Shown piece by piece: positions 1 to 11,071 of a DNA stretch of 64,000 bases. The stretch comes from Favolaschia claudopus (Eukaryota > Basidiomycota > Agaricomycetes > Agaricales > Mycenaceae): contig JAWWNJ010000241.1 in NCBI GenBank assembly GCA_037176885.1, positions 143,048-207,047 of the forward strand. Reading direction: 5' to 3'. The notes beneath the pieces were generated by a model. That model was not told the DNA's origin. It was given only the letters and a program-made list of their open reading frames with translations, and searched no databases. The number at the start of each line of letters is the position of its first letter. Position 1 is the first letter of the stretch. A program made the translations under genes and the position numbers.

Positions 1-1236
1 CACCGAGGTTTCGCAAAATGTTGCCCATGCCTCTTGCACATTGCGGTGAGAGATTGTGCCCACCGGACACAAAGTGTACCCTTTTGCAATATTAATGTGA
101 TGGAGAACTTCGGGATAGATTGTGGCTGGAGTTAAAACATCGGACAGAAGTGAAGAGATATGCTGGGTTGCGAAGGATGAAGAAGCATACTGGGCACATG
201 CAAGGAGAGCAGGGATAAGGCCAGCCTCGAGGGCAACACGAAGGGCGTGAAATCCTTGACGGACAGTAAACACAAGAGACAGGGTGGCCAAGCATCGCTC
301 AGCTACGAAAACAGCTCTAGATGAGCAAGCTGCATTCAAAGCAGTAGCGCCGAAGGCGATTGTAACAGCTCTGACCAGATCCGGGGAAATCAGAGGAAGT
401 GAACGAGATACCCGACCTGAATTTCTATCAGGTGCTTGCTGCATACGCTGCCAAAGACCAAGCACAAACTCGAGAAGGTGGAGGGCTCCATTTGAAAGGG
501 CAGGCACCACCTCAGGTACAATTAACTGAAGGTGGGCAGCTACGATCGAAACGGGATCTCCTGCCTCCTCCACAATTGTGAAGGTGTCGGTGGCCTGCAG
601 AATAAGGGCAAGGCCCTCATGCAGTCCATCTTCTAGGCGTGAGATGTCCTGCCTATGCACCAATTGAACCCAGGCGCGTGTTGCGATGCTGGCAAAGCCC
701 GGCGAAGATACGACCATTGGAATGTTGGGAGCATGCTCACACATGCGTTGACTGAACAGAAGGAAAGACAGACAGAGGTCTTCTTCCGAGGGAATCCCCA
801 GGTCAAACAGACCGAAGAACTCGCGAAAGAGCTGGAAGAATTCCACCCATACTAGAACTCGTGGCCAGAGATCTTCCCCGGATTGTGGCGGGACATCCAC
901 GACGGTTAACACTTCCAAGACGAGAAGTGACAATCGAATGGTAGGGAAGGCATCCTGCATTGCACAATCAAGTGCAGAGGCGGTGGGGATGCGAACAGGG
1001 TCCAGCAAACAGTGGTAGACAGGCAGAAGGACCTTGAGATTGCCGTTCCGACGGACCCCAAACATGAACAAAAGAAATGGCTCGATGTCTGGGGGTGAAG
1101 GATGTGGTGTGCAGGCTTTTTCCAGCATTCGCTGTGCCCAAGTGAGTGCGCACGTTCAGCGTTGTAGGTATGCCATACTTACCTGCGTGGCCGCTGGGAA
1201 GTGGTTCAGAGAGGACAGGGACAGCGCAGCGTGCAT
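1..1236 (-). CDS. MYND-family protein, N-terminal part (cut by window edge)
   Basis: Minus-strand gene with an ATG at 1236-1234. Exon 1 is 1183-1236 (18 codons), a 51-nt GT-AG intron follows (1132-1182), and exon 2 stays open from 1131 to base 1, giving 395 residues. The protein is all-helical looking and Leu-rich. Its opening and segments such as LLVLEVLTVVDVP and DLWPRVLVWVEFF match the long N-terminal region that precedes a C-terminal MYND zinc finger in a family expanded in mushroom-forming fungi. The zinc finger itself would lie beyond the window. The related gene at 32393-34024 shows the same WPR(V/I) segment and does carry the finger. The frame is undamaged here, so this may be a live host gene. 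Family members are uncharacterised; a role in protein-protein contacts is only inferred from the MYND fold. Confidence 0.75.
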
Positions 1237-1887
1237 GAAAAACGGTCCTTATGAATCAGATGATCCTGAAGAAGAGGGGGGACACGTACTACGTATGCCA
1301 CGTGACTCCTGATACATGCTTCCCCATTGGGCCATTCCGTGGCAACCCCGCCATTCCAAGGGTGATGGCAAATCCGTCGCCAGACCGATTAAAGCCGATG
1401 GCCACGGCCAGTAAAACCCTCGGCAATCTGAGGCTATTTCCGGCGAAATAAAGCCCTCGAAATGACCGATTTTTCCCATAGCTCGTCGGATAAATTTTTG
1501 GCCGGAGTCCCACACTTGGTTGAACATCGTGCGTAACGGCATTTCCTCCTGGACCAAACTTCCCGGCAATGACTGGCTAATTACCAGCGACCAAGCGGGT
1601 GAGCTTAGAATGCTTCTGCAGACTAAGATAACTCATTATTCAAACGCTCCGAAAAAAAAAAAAAAAGAAAACAGGGCCAGGCCATCAGTCGCGTGACTTT
1701 TGACAGAAAATCACGGGGTCTTTGTCGAGATGTTGAGATCGTACGAGACGTCGCGAGCGGAGCGAGCGCAGCGGGGTTTGGGGCGGCCAGCCCCAACAAG
1801 CTGTGTGACCGAACGGAGGAAGGCCGGCGAGCGCAGCGAGTCGGCCGTGCCGGAGGCAGGGAGCTAAAGCTTGTTGATCGAAATGGT
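1237..1887. other. intergenic, upstream of MYND gene; GAGCG-rich stretch
   Basis: No convincing gene. 1237-1620 is the presumed promoter side of the MYND gene. 1735-1870 is GC-rich and reiterates GAGCG/AGCG words in both strands, similar in style to the word clusters elsewhere in the window, but no target duplication was found around it. Confidence 0.4.
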
Positions 1888-2397
1888 ACAGTAGGGGCCA
1901 CACAAATACGGTTACCCCACGTGATTTCACCTTTTTGTAGTCCGTTTGACCTGTATTTGAAATACATCCTTAGGACTCACCAATTAAATTATGGCTACGC
2001 ACAGCGAGAACTGGAGGACTAGTTCCCAAATTGATCGGAGACTTCACAAATCCCATCAAATTTTTCGTTTTGCATCAATCGGGAACTAGTATCTCAGTTC
2101 TGCAGATTCTTCCAAGTTTCACGTGCACGCATGTAGGAGGTGTAAGTCCTCACAAAACTGTTGGGCCAGATTATTTATTTTCTCTCAAATACAGGTCAAA
2201 CGGACTACCCGTGTAGGCTCCATTCGGCTGTCGTGTCTTGGCGTCACTTAGCGTCACTTTGGAGCACTTGGGAAAAATTTTACGCCAAACTTTTGGTGAG
2301 AAATACTCTTAAGTGACGTCAAGTGCTCCGAAGTGACGCAACCGAATGGAGCCGTAGGTACATCTTCTCAAAAAGGTGAAATCACGTGGGGTAACCA
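1888..2397. mobile_element. MITE-1 copy a (degenerate, right end truncated)
   Basis: Begins at the GTAGGGGCCACACAAATACG terminal repeat and follows the other MITE-1 copies (12273-12793, 18948-19364) through the central CTAGTTCCCAAATTGATCGG stretch. It is interrupted by a second small element at 2209-2358, and the right terminal repeat stops short after GTGGGGTAACC. It also lacks part of the left arm present in the other copies, so it is the oldest of the three. Confidence 0.8.
2209..2358. mobile_element. small MITE nested in MITE-1a
   Basis: A 150-bp insertion relative to the intact MITE-1 copies. Its ends are imperfect inverted repeats built on GGCTCCATTCGG / CCGAATGGAGCC, with subterminal GTGAC(G) words. 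It is flanked by TAC on both sides (2206-2208 and 2359-2361), consistent with a short target duplication; TA alone is also possible. Confidence 0.65.
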
Positions 2398-3308
2398 GTG
2401 GCGGCAAAATCTGATGTCATCCCCAAAAAAGGAAATTTTTATCAAACCGCCCCTAATCTGCCCTTGCCATCGCCGTCTGGTAGCGACAAGGGCACAGATC
2501 CATTGGAACGGCAAATCCACATATTGCCTAATGCATAAGGTTTTTTATCGACTATCATAAATCTTGTAGAGTCTGACTTGGTGAGACTAAAGACTTACTT
2601 GAAACTTGCAAACTTCCTAATTAGAGCGATTTTTCCCCCGCTGTGCACTCAGGTTTAGAATCCAATTTTGCTGTGGGAAAAGTGTTGGACTCTGCCTGGA
2701 ACATCCTTGGGCTTTGACTGTCCCTTCACAGTGTTTTGGGATGTTGCGGAAAAAACTGTTGCCTGGGTCAACAGTCTCCGTGATCCGAAAGTGATGGGGC
2801 GGCGGCAAAGTTCGGCCAGTTCATGGTCGAGTATGGTTGCAGCCAAAACTTCATGACCAGTCGCAATTTTGCTCAAAATCCTTCGGGATTCGAGATTTAG
2901 CACGAACTAGGGTATGGTTTATAGGTGAAATTTTTATTTCAGAGGAATCGGAGATACTCCTAACTTAGGGTTACAAAACGCGAAATTTGAACAGCGAAAA
3001 ACCAGAATTGTGGGTACCAAACTCACGAATTTGAGGCAGGTAATCAAGTCTTTCTCTGCCATTCTGCCTCTGCAACCCCGGACCCCTTCTTCCGGACCCT
3101 ACAGTGAAAGTGAAATCTCTTAACCAAGAAATCGGCAAAGACCCGGCGACATTGATGCTGCTGCACAGCCACCGGTCCGAGTGATCCGCAAAAAAAAGCG
3201 CGAAATTGCTGTGCAAAACACGGAAACTTCGAGAAATTCTAGACCAATGCATGATTCAACAATGAGCCCTCTGAGCCATATAGTCAGGACAATATAGATA
3301 CATACTAT
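2398..3308. other. no gene recognised
   Basis: Starts with CAGTGGCGGCAAAAT, which resembles the Tc1-type terminal repeat of MITE-2 (CAGTTGCGGCAAAAT), so a fragment of a related element may begin here. The rest shows only short unconvincing open frames on either strand. Confidence 0.4.
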
Positions 3309-5269
3309 TTCGCAATGCCTTGTCAGTGAAAAGTTCCGCCTGTGACACTTTGCACTTGGGGCATGGAGCAACATTGTGATTTTTGTCTGCAAAACCGCAA
3401 AGTTTACACATTGCGGGATGGTCTGCAATTATTGCAACTAGAGCAACTCGAACTCTGATGCCTGACAATAAAATTAGGACAACTATTAGAATCATAGATC
3501 GAAACAGAAAAGTATCACCGTTTGGATGCTCTGGAGTTACAACAACAATCCCCTCATTGTACAGCATTTCCAGATCATCTACAATATATGCAAGATAGCT
3601 TTGCAGTTCATCTGCGGTTTGTTCCTTGGGTCCAGGAGTCATCATTGGCAACAGAAGATTGTCTGTGCGATATCTATCCCAGTTGTCAGCGAAGACTAAA
3701 TCAAGAGCTACAGTTGCGGCAAAATCAATTTACTTACCAAATAAGGAAATTTCCATCAAATCCGCTCTACCGCACAGCAGAAACACCACAAGCACGTTGA
3801 AATGGCACAAAGGGCCTGTACTCCTGGAGTTGATCCAGTCTACGCACAAAAAACAACCGGATTCGTCATGTTTCTCACTGCTTTTGGCTGCACTTTATGA
3901 GACAAAGTTGCTGGTTATGCCGGCGAAACCAACACAAAGACGCCAGCTTTTCTACATCAGGAATACAGGCTAGCAATTCTTTGTATTCTTATCAACTTCC
4001 CGCTCGAAAAAAGCACCCATCTGCGAGCAAAAGGAGCGAATTGACGAGAATTTCCTTATTTAGTAAGTAAATTGATTTTGCCGCAACTGTATATTCACCT
4101 TAATGATGTGATCAAGTTCTGTATACAAAACGACATGACTCCGGAAGAATGACTGGGAGCAAAAGCGCTTGTGGCACGGTGGAACCTGAAAGCCGTAAGC
4201 TCATGATGCCGGTGATTCAAATCCACATACCAGTCGAAACCAAAACTAACACCCAATCTAATCTCTTTTTCACTACCAGGACCGGAGAAAAAAGATGTTC
4301 CGTCTGGTCCTTTAATTGTTTTCCAAGCTTCTCCATCCTGTATTCTTCGAAAATCTCCATTTGGGTCATCCTTTGTATCTTTCCATGCATTAACCGCTGA
4401 TACCATGCCAGGTCGTTTGAAAAATCCACGCAAGCCTTCAGATAGTAGCTGTATGGGTGCAACTAGATTAGGCTGCGGCTTGGGTGGTGGCTTTTCCACA
4501 TTCTCTTCAAGCAAAAGATCAACTAGATCCTCCAGGAGATCACGGTCATCTCTATAGGTGGTCCAAATACTTCCTCTTCACAGTTTGGGCAAAATGATTT
4601 CGGTCCAGTATCTGGGGAGAAAATGCGGTGACAGCCCGAGCAGACAGGGTGAACAGCAAATTCGTCTTTGATTCCAAGTTTGCTCCAGATTGTTGTAAGG
4701 GTACGAGGCATCTTGACATCACCGACAAGATTTCCAGCAATCGAAGAGAGCAAAAAGGCAAGGCAGATAAGAATAAGTGCACATGCACGAAATGTAGTAC
4801 GGTGTTTGGTATGGAGAAAGGCCACCAGATAGTACACACAGAGAACACACCAGTTTGGGTGGAGTTTTTCTCTAGCTACAGTCAGTTCAATGAAGTCAGG
4901 ATCCAGATCTGGTGTTAGGTGTTGATGGTCTCCAATGCTGCTCAATGTTAGTTGAACTTGTATCAACACTACAGATAGAGGTACTGTACTTGGAAGAATC
5001 TGATGCTGATACACTCTCAATGATTCCAGCATCCAAGTCAAGTGAATCAGGTTGAGGTCTGTGTCTTTGACATTAGCTAGATTCGGGACTGATGATAAAA
5101 CATACGTAGTGGAGGGCTGAGAATCGTGATATGTACCACCTCGAAGGAAAGTCCCTCGTCGGTTTTTCAGAGATGCTTGGCCCGGATCGGGCATACCAAG
5201 AAGAGCTTCAGCAGACGGTGTAACATTACGGGATCTTCCTCTGCCGCGGCGTGCGCCTAGGTCATCCAT
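3309..5269 (-). pseudogene. CACTA/EnSpm Tnp2-type transposase fragment
   Basis: Minus-strand remnant of a Tnp2 transposase (DNA transposition of CACTA elements). The N-terminal half (5269-4523) holds a zinc-binding-like segment (CSGCHRIF...CPNCEEEVFGPP). After a one-base frame change near 4540 the reading continues through GLRGFFKRPGM, then FDW|FHRATSAFAPSHSSGV joined across a 45-nt intron (4186-4230), then MMTPGPKEQTADELQ and RVRVALVAIIADHPA, which are hallmark Tnp2 segments. A third intron is 3462-3518. The intron 3674-4098 contains MITE-2a; without it the intron would be 44 nt. Homology stops near 3309 at an apparent splice donor, so the catalytic C-terminal part is absent. A start at 5269 is only the first ATG of the open frame. 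Confidence 0.82.
3711..4089. mobile_element. MITE-2 copy a, in a CACTA intron
   Basis: A 379-bp element with about 40-bp inverted ends starting CAGTTGCGGCAAAATC and a TA on each side (3709-3710, 4090-4091), as in Tc1/mariner. It is base-for-base identical to the copy at 6899-7277. It lies within the intron between the two best Tnp2 blocks. Confidence 0.92.
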
Positions 5270-6124
5270 GGGTCGTATAAACCAGTGTACTTAGAAGCAG
5301 CACGAACCTGGAGAACCTTATATGCACACGGCTACATCTTGGCCGGGGCGGCGGTAATATCATCTGACTTGTCTTGCCGTCGAGTTTGCTGTTGAACCTG
5401 AGAGACTTCACACAACGACTCGCACTCTATATTTGCTGTGTGAACCGAGAACTACAAGGGATGATGTAGATAAATTGTAAATCCAGTGCACTATTGGTGA
5501 GTAGCTAATGAGATATTTGCAAGTAAAGCATAAACTGATATGCTGAATTGCACCTAACAATGCTTTACTCTCTAAATTCAAGAGAAAGCCGGAAATCTGT
5601 TGAACGCAGTGTGTTAATTCGGATTAGGTTCGGACCAAACTCGGAGTCTGTCAGACGAGTGTCACTTGAGAAGTGCCGAGCCGTGGTCGCAAACCAATCG
5701 CAAACACGACTCCGAGCAACCTGTCTCTCGTCAAATAAGTAGCTTTGAAGTAGCTCGCAACCTTGCAAAAACTACATAAAGTGGTAATTATCGGTGTATA
5801 TGTATAACAGAGTCAATGTCAGCGGCAAGCGGGCGGGCAAAGGCTGCCACGTCTTGTGATGTCATACTGATCACACGTGTCTAAGGATAGACGCCGTCGG
5901 CCGACGGAAACGGCCGCTTCCATCACCCGGATTCGCACACACAATCCGTTCTGCTACCAGTCTGACCACTGCCATAGGTTTGGCTGCGAGCAATATCAAC
6001 GCGTACGAGATCTACGAAAGTCTGCATAGATCTGCGGCCCGTGTGGACGTGGCTATTTGCAGACATGTGTGGACGGGGGTCGCACATTTTGCCGTGGACA
6101 ACCCCCCCTGAACGCAGTGAATCC
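5270..6124. other. no gene recognised
   Basis: Upstream side of the Tnp2 remnant followed by unassigned sequence. I see no coding pattern, clear repeat or RNA gene. Confidence 0.4.
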
Positions 6125-6205
6125 GAAGCATGTGCTGCACTGATTGAACCTGTTCCCATGCATAGACACTGCTGAGTTCATGGGTTGCACTCTGTTGCAC
6201 TACCA
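6125..6205 (+). repeat. repeat family A, left fragment
   Basis: Matches 26507-26585 (GAAGCATGTGCTGCACTGAT onward). The match breaks at TACCA (6201-6205) and resumes after TACCA at 8106-8110, so the repeat is split by the 1.9-kb block 6206-8105. Confidence 0.7.
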
Positions 6206-6344
6206 GTTACGAGTACTTATGTAATCGTCCTTTTAACATCCGAGGCCAGCTTTTTTTCGCTACTTGTCCGCATCTATCCGTGAACGCTTTTTAGCAAAAG
6301 TTATTACAAAAGTTTGTATTGAATCTTAACTTTTTGAAGCCCTC

Positions 6345-6424
6345 CTAACGCTTTACTGATCGTGAGAATTCATGCTTAGCAAATGAAATTCCACATGCGA
6401 GGGTTCGATTCCCGGCGTATGCTT
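6345..6424 (+). other. tRNA-like 3' half (B box)
   Basis: Contains a near-consensus polymerase III B box (GGGTTCGATTCCC) preceded by a weak A-box-like region. The acceptor and anticodon stems do not pair properly, so it is a degenerate tRNA or a SINE head rather than a working tRNA. Confidence 0.4.
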
Positions 6425-6898
6425 CTTTTGTGGGTTGCAAATGCAAACCCACATTTTTATTGGTTCATCTTTATTTCCTGCTCGGGGTAGCAAAGTGGTT
6501 GACCCACCTAAAAAAAGAAAATTGTCGCAGTTCGAGGTTAGTAGACACAAAATTAAGATGTCAGCAGTGTTTGATGAATTGTGATGATTTCCACAGCTTC
6601 TTTCACTTTGCAGGGGTTTTGACACAGAGCGATGACTTTGAGGTGGTGCGGCATATGGTGAAGCATATATACAAGGTGCTGAGTATTTATTCGGTACGCC
6701 CGAGGCTTAAAAAGGCAGAGTACTTATATCATTCTCTGGAATGATTCCCGCATCTCGTATTGTATCTTGTGCTAGCGGCTCGCCACCTATGTAACCCTCA
6801 TGTCCTTTTACAATCTTCTGCAACTCCAAGTATTTTTCTTTTTCAAAAAATTTGTACTTTGGATGGTCGAAGATGGGCAGAGTTCAGTCTCGAAGGTA

Positions 6899-7277
6899 CA
6901 GTTGCGGCAAAATCAATTTACTTACCAAATAAGGAAATTTCCATCAAATCCGCTCTACCGCACAGCAGAAACACCACAAGCACGTTGAAATGGCACAAAG
7001 GGCCTGTACTCCTGGAGTTGATCCAGTCTACGCACAAAAAACAACCGGATTCGTCATGTTTCTCACTGCTTTTGGCTGCACTTTATGAGACAAAGTTGCT
7101 GGTTATGCCGGCGAAACCAACACAAAGACGCCAGCTTTTCTACATCAGGAATACAGGCTAGCAATTCTTTGTATTCTTATCAACTTCCCGCTCGAAAAAA
7201 GCACCCATCTGCGAGCAAAAGGAGCGAATTGACGAGAATTTCCTTATTTAGTAAGTAAATTGATTTTGCCGCAACTG
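6899..7277. mobile_element. MITE-2 copy b
   Basis: Identical to the 379-bp copy at 3711-4089, with TA on each side (6897-6898, 7278-7279). Identity over the full length implies a very recent hop or local copying. Confidence 0.92.
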
Positions 7278-8105
7278 TAGGGTGTGTCTCCCAAACCTCT
7301 AGGGTTGATAACTCTAGCTTGAGAGTTGACTCTTGCATCTAGAAGTAGATTCGGGAGAACAGATGGTGGTCTACCCGAGGGTCTGGTAAAAGGTACAATA
7401 AGGCACAGAATGCAGTTTAATATGATACGGGAGGGTCAATGGCATACTAACCTACCTCTTAAAGGTACAAGATATCTGTGACATACAACTGACACATGTA
7501 TGTAGTACGGGCTCCGCCTTTTTGCTTTGGGACTTTGTCCCAGTAATCCTTCCTTTTTACAAAGTTCAAACCTACAAGTCAATTAAATACAAAATACTTA
7601 TTGTTTTTGTTTCCCTAAAAGTAGACATATCCCTTCCTGGAGTGGCTAAGTCACTTGGTCCCAACTCTTGCTAAACACGTCAGGTGAATTTTTGGGGTTC
7701 AACACTCAGGGGGTGGCTGGTGGGGTCGACCTGTACAGCCCATCAGATGAATCAATGATGTCTGATGACGATCCCAACCAAAGTGCAATATACCCAACCC
7801 CGCTACAGCCCTTCCCGCTGCCCCACGAAGTTACTAATACCAGTCTACATCTTCCATTGCTTCAACGATTTCACTTCAAAAGTTCAAAAATGGGATGTTC
7901 AGGAACTTTTGAGCCAATGTTGAACTTGTGTGTTGCACTTAAGTGATATTTGAGCCTTAGAATTACGGGCATACAGGGCACAGTATCAACTAGGACCGAA
8001 CCAGATCTCCATACATAAGTACGAGTCCTGCCGCGCGCAGCGACGGCCTTCTACCCCCAAGTGTACTACAGTCTATTACGCCGGAAATTGAATCATAAGT
8101 AAGCA

Positions 8106-8288
8106 TACCAAGAATTTTGCCTCAATTTCTTCCGCCCTGTTGTATGTACTTCTCTGATTGCAGGATCAGTAGAAGACAGTCTGAAGACTCTGAATTCCAA
8201 TTTGTAGCAAAATCAGTTCGGCCGAAAAAATATCCGCGTCTGTAATCTGCGCAAGCTCGCCCTGCTGTAGGCCAGGAACTGGCATTGT
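8106..8288 (+). repeat. repeat family A, right fragment
   Basis: Matches 26581-26732 (CAAGAATTTTGC...CAATTTCTTCCGCCC, then the CTGTAATCTGCGCAAGCTCG block) and ends at the inverted-repeat motif GGCCAGGAACTGGCAT. It is LTR-like in having a short palindromic end. Confidence 0.65.
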
Positions 8289-8750
8289 CATATCTTACGT
8301 CACCTCTTGTATATAAGTAGTCCGCTGGGGATCTCTGATCCCCAGGTTTGTTATCGACTTGGCTCCTGGGCCCTTCTCCCCTTAGAGCACAACAAACCTT
8401 CTATTCGACTCTGGCACTCTCCTAGCCCCACCCGACCACCCTACTTCCTACTCTGCCCTCATCCTACCATCGACCTCACACCTCCCTTGCTATGGCAACC
8501 CCCGCAGTTCCTCAGGACCTGACGCTGCAGCCTCTACTCCCCGAGGGCATGCCTGGCGCTTCTCTTGGGATGGTGTTCGCTGGGGCTCTGAACCTTCAAC
8601 CCCAGCCCCTACCCCTGCCATCATCGCTGTCGGCCACACCGCCATACCACTCACCGAAACCCTCCTGGATAAAAGACTATATTAAATACCTGAAAATGTG
8701 CAGAAGGCACAGTAGCTACAAAATGAGTAAATACAGGCAATGTAAGACTT
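8289..8750. other. no gene assigned; pyrimidine-rich open frame
   Basis: A TATATAAG box (8310) is followed by pyrimidine-rich sequence and an ATG at 8492 opening a Pro/Leu-rich 93-codon frame. It could be the start of a retroelement gag or a short remnant, but nothing identifies it. Confidence 0.3.
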
Positions 8751-8945
8751 CAGTGATGTGCCTAAGGCCTTAGTTTACGACCCCCCGGCACGCTAAGCCC
8801 TTAGGGCTTAGCATAGGGCTCAGGGCTTAGGCTGTCTAAGGGCTTAGAGGGCTTAGACACCTTAAAAAGGAAATTTTTTGAAAGAATGTTTTTTTATTTC
8901 CTGCCCTGAGTGCCTAAGTATGTAGTATTCCCTACCCCACTGCTT
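8751..8945. repeat. CTAAGGGCTTAG word cluster
   Basis: Many direct and inverted copies of CTTAG/CTAAG words between 8757 and 8870. GACTTCAG occurs at both sides (8746-8753 and 8949-8956), which could be an 8-bp target duplication of a hAT-type MITE, but the ends inside it are not good inverted repeats. Confidence 0.45.
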
Positions 8946-8956
8946 TTTGACTTCAG

Positions 8957-11071
8957 ATTCTTAGTTGTCAACACAAAATTATTCTGGACTCACCTATAGT
9001 CAACAACTATCATCGTACTGTACTATTTCGACCATACTCGTAGTGAGAAAAAGTCATGGACGGTCGGTTCTTTGACCGATCTCGGCCGTCTTTGCCCCTT
9101 TTTTCATGATTCCAGGTGCTGAGTGGAAAGTAACCGGAAATTGTGTTATTTTGACACGGTCACATGTTTTTCTCACGGAACTTGTATCCTATATTGTAGT
9201 TTGGTATGTTCCATTTACCCGGTATTAGATTGCCGTTGTATACGTTGACCAGGAGTCCGCACAAATTTGAGAGTGCCTCGGTTTGCAGTAGTTTGATTGT
9301 GAATAATGCAGAGAATTATTATGAATATAACCAAAAGCTGGTTGAGGTGCAATGTCGGCGGGGGTGAAGATGCATGAAGTGGTGACAGACCTTGTTGAAG
9401 TTTGACAGACAAAGAAAAGTCGTACGATGTTTTATCAAAACGAACCAGATCGTACGCACACGCCCACGATTTTGAATTTTTTCTTGGCCTCCGACAGTCC
9501 GACTTGGCGAGTTTCAATTTTCTGCTGTTGTAAATCAACAGGGTTAGGATTAGGGTGCATTCAATATTATACAAAGACGCCATTTTGAGCCTCCTTTGGA
9601 AAACCACACTGGACCTCATAGAGCGTCATAGCGCTTGATAGACAGACACTCATAGTGGAGGGGCGCAATCTAAAGCGCACCATATGATACCGTTCGGGCC
9701 GCGGCGTTGGTAGGTGGAATTACACCATTCAAATCCCCGAGTGCGAAGCTCGCTTGGAAATCCACAGCTGACCAGGCCAGCTGAGTTGCGTTCGGTGGGG
9801 TCACAGAAGAGTGCCTGAGGAATTCGTGGAGGGGCGAGTTTTAGGTGATGGGGGCGGCGACGGCAGATTGAGGTGATGCCGACGCTGGCTCCCGTTGATG
9901 AAGGCTCGGGGCTAAGGACGTCGAAACCCGGAAGGCTTCGGCCAGGAATGCCTTGAGTGGAGTTCAGAATCGATGATGTATCGAGGGATAGATAGATGGG
10001 GGACATACGGCTTATGCATACGGAAATGTCCCGTTGTCGATGTCGATATCTCCCCAGAGCAATGCGTCAACGTTGGGGGTGCTTTTGACAGAACAGGACA
10101 CGACTGTAGAGAGACTGAAGTTGCCGCTGGCGGAAGGCACGTCTCCATCTTTCCTCCAGCTCCTGATTTTGGTTCTCACTGACGCTGGATTGGTGAGATG
10201 AAGATACAATCTACAAGGAAAGATTCGATAAGAGGGCCGAACAAGGATCACAAAGAAAATACAGACTGGGACTCTTGGGGCTCCGAAGTGAATAAATTGG
10301 GGCCCAGCCGATCAACAGGCAACTTCCAGCGGCAGGACTAAGACGATGCTCGAGGAGGCCAAAATGGATAGAGCAAACACTGCTAGTGAGTTAAAATTCT
10401 CGTCCGAGTTCACAAAAGATGTAGACATACTTCCGGTACAGTCCATACACAGTAGAGGAACAAGTCGGTTGCGAGCTTGGCTAGTTTCCGCAGTGCAATC
10501 TCAAGTGTTGGGGGGTGGCACCAGCCTACAGCGAAGTAAAGGAAGGCCAAGCTAGCACGACGCATGCATCGTATAGCAGTATGGAATGATTCTGAGATCC
10601 TCCTGAGGTCCACAACGTAGGCATTGTGCGACCTCGAGCATGACTGCAGGAGGAAAGGTATATAAATTGTTATGTAAGCTAGCTTAAATTGGAAGGCACG
10701 TCAAGAGGTGGGCGGCCGAAAAATCCCGGATATCATGCCCTCCCTCGGCCGATACTCGGTGGTCGGTCCGAGCTCCTTGAGATTTCTTTAACAGGCAACA
10801 CTTAGATTTCTTGTAGCTCGTTCAATTCCCGACATATTCCTTAGCTGAAAACTAGTACCCCAATTTAATATATTCAAAACATTTTGGCCTCTTTAGCACC
10901 ATCATAACACGAGAATACAAAGTCGTATTCAAAAATTGATTCAGCTTCGGGAACTCGGGACTTGACAACGTGACCAAACAACTCGAAGCGCGTCTCTTCT
11001 CGACGCTTTGTCGACGCTCGTCCCCGACGTTCGAAGACGCGCCGACTGTCCTTCCAACTTTATTCACGATT
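8957..11071. other. unassigned; possible decayed minus-strand coding 9650-10250
   Basis: No recognisable gene. On the minus strand 9650-10250 there are adjacent open pieces with ordinary amino-acid composition (for example NSPLHEFLRHSSVTPPNATQ) separated by stops, which may be a decayed gene of unknown type. 10250-11071 shows nothing I can support apart from the presumed leader of the following gene. Confidence 0.3.

Larger units (their letters stand above)
6206..8105. other. 1.9-kb insertion splitting repeat A
   Basis: Bounded by TACCA on both sides, consistent with a 5-bp target duplication. It contains a tRNA-like sequence and MITE-2b but no convincing protein gene; 7280-7660 and 7668-7946 hold only short open frames. 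The ends share an ACTTATG word in inverted orientation but no long terminal repeats were found. Confidence 0.4.

Noticed and set aside
1623..2022. Open frames on both strands around 1620-2020
   Set aside because: They run through the MITE-1a arm and the GAGCG-rich block; equally long frames appear wherever MITE-1 occurs, so they reflect repeat sequence.
3626..3973. Open frame whose C-terminal part recurs exactly at 6760-7161
   Set aside because: The shared part is the MITE-2 interior; the repeated protein is a by-product of two identical MITEs.
8751..8956. 8-bp GACTTCAG pair as proof of a hAT-type MITE
   Set aside because: The sequence just inside the two copies is not an inverted repeat; the match may be chance.
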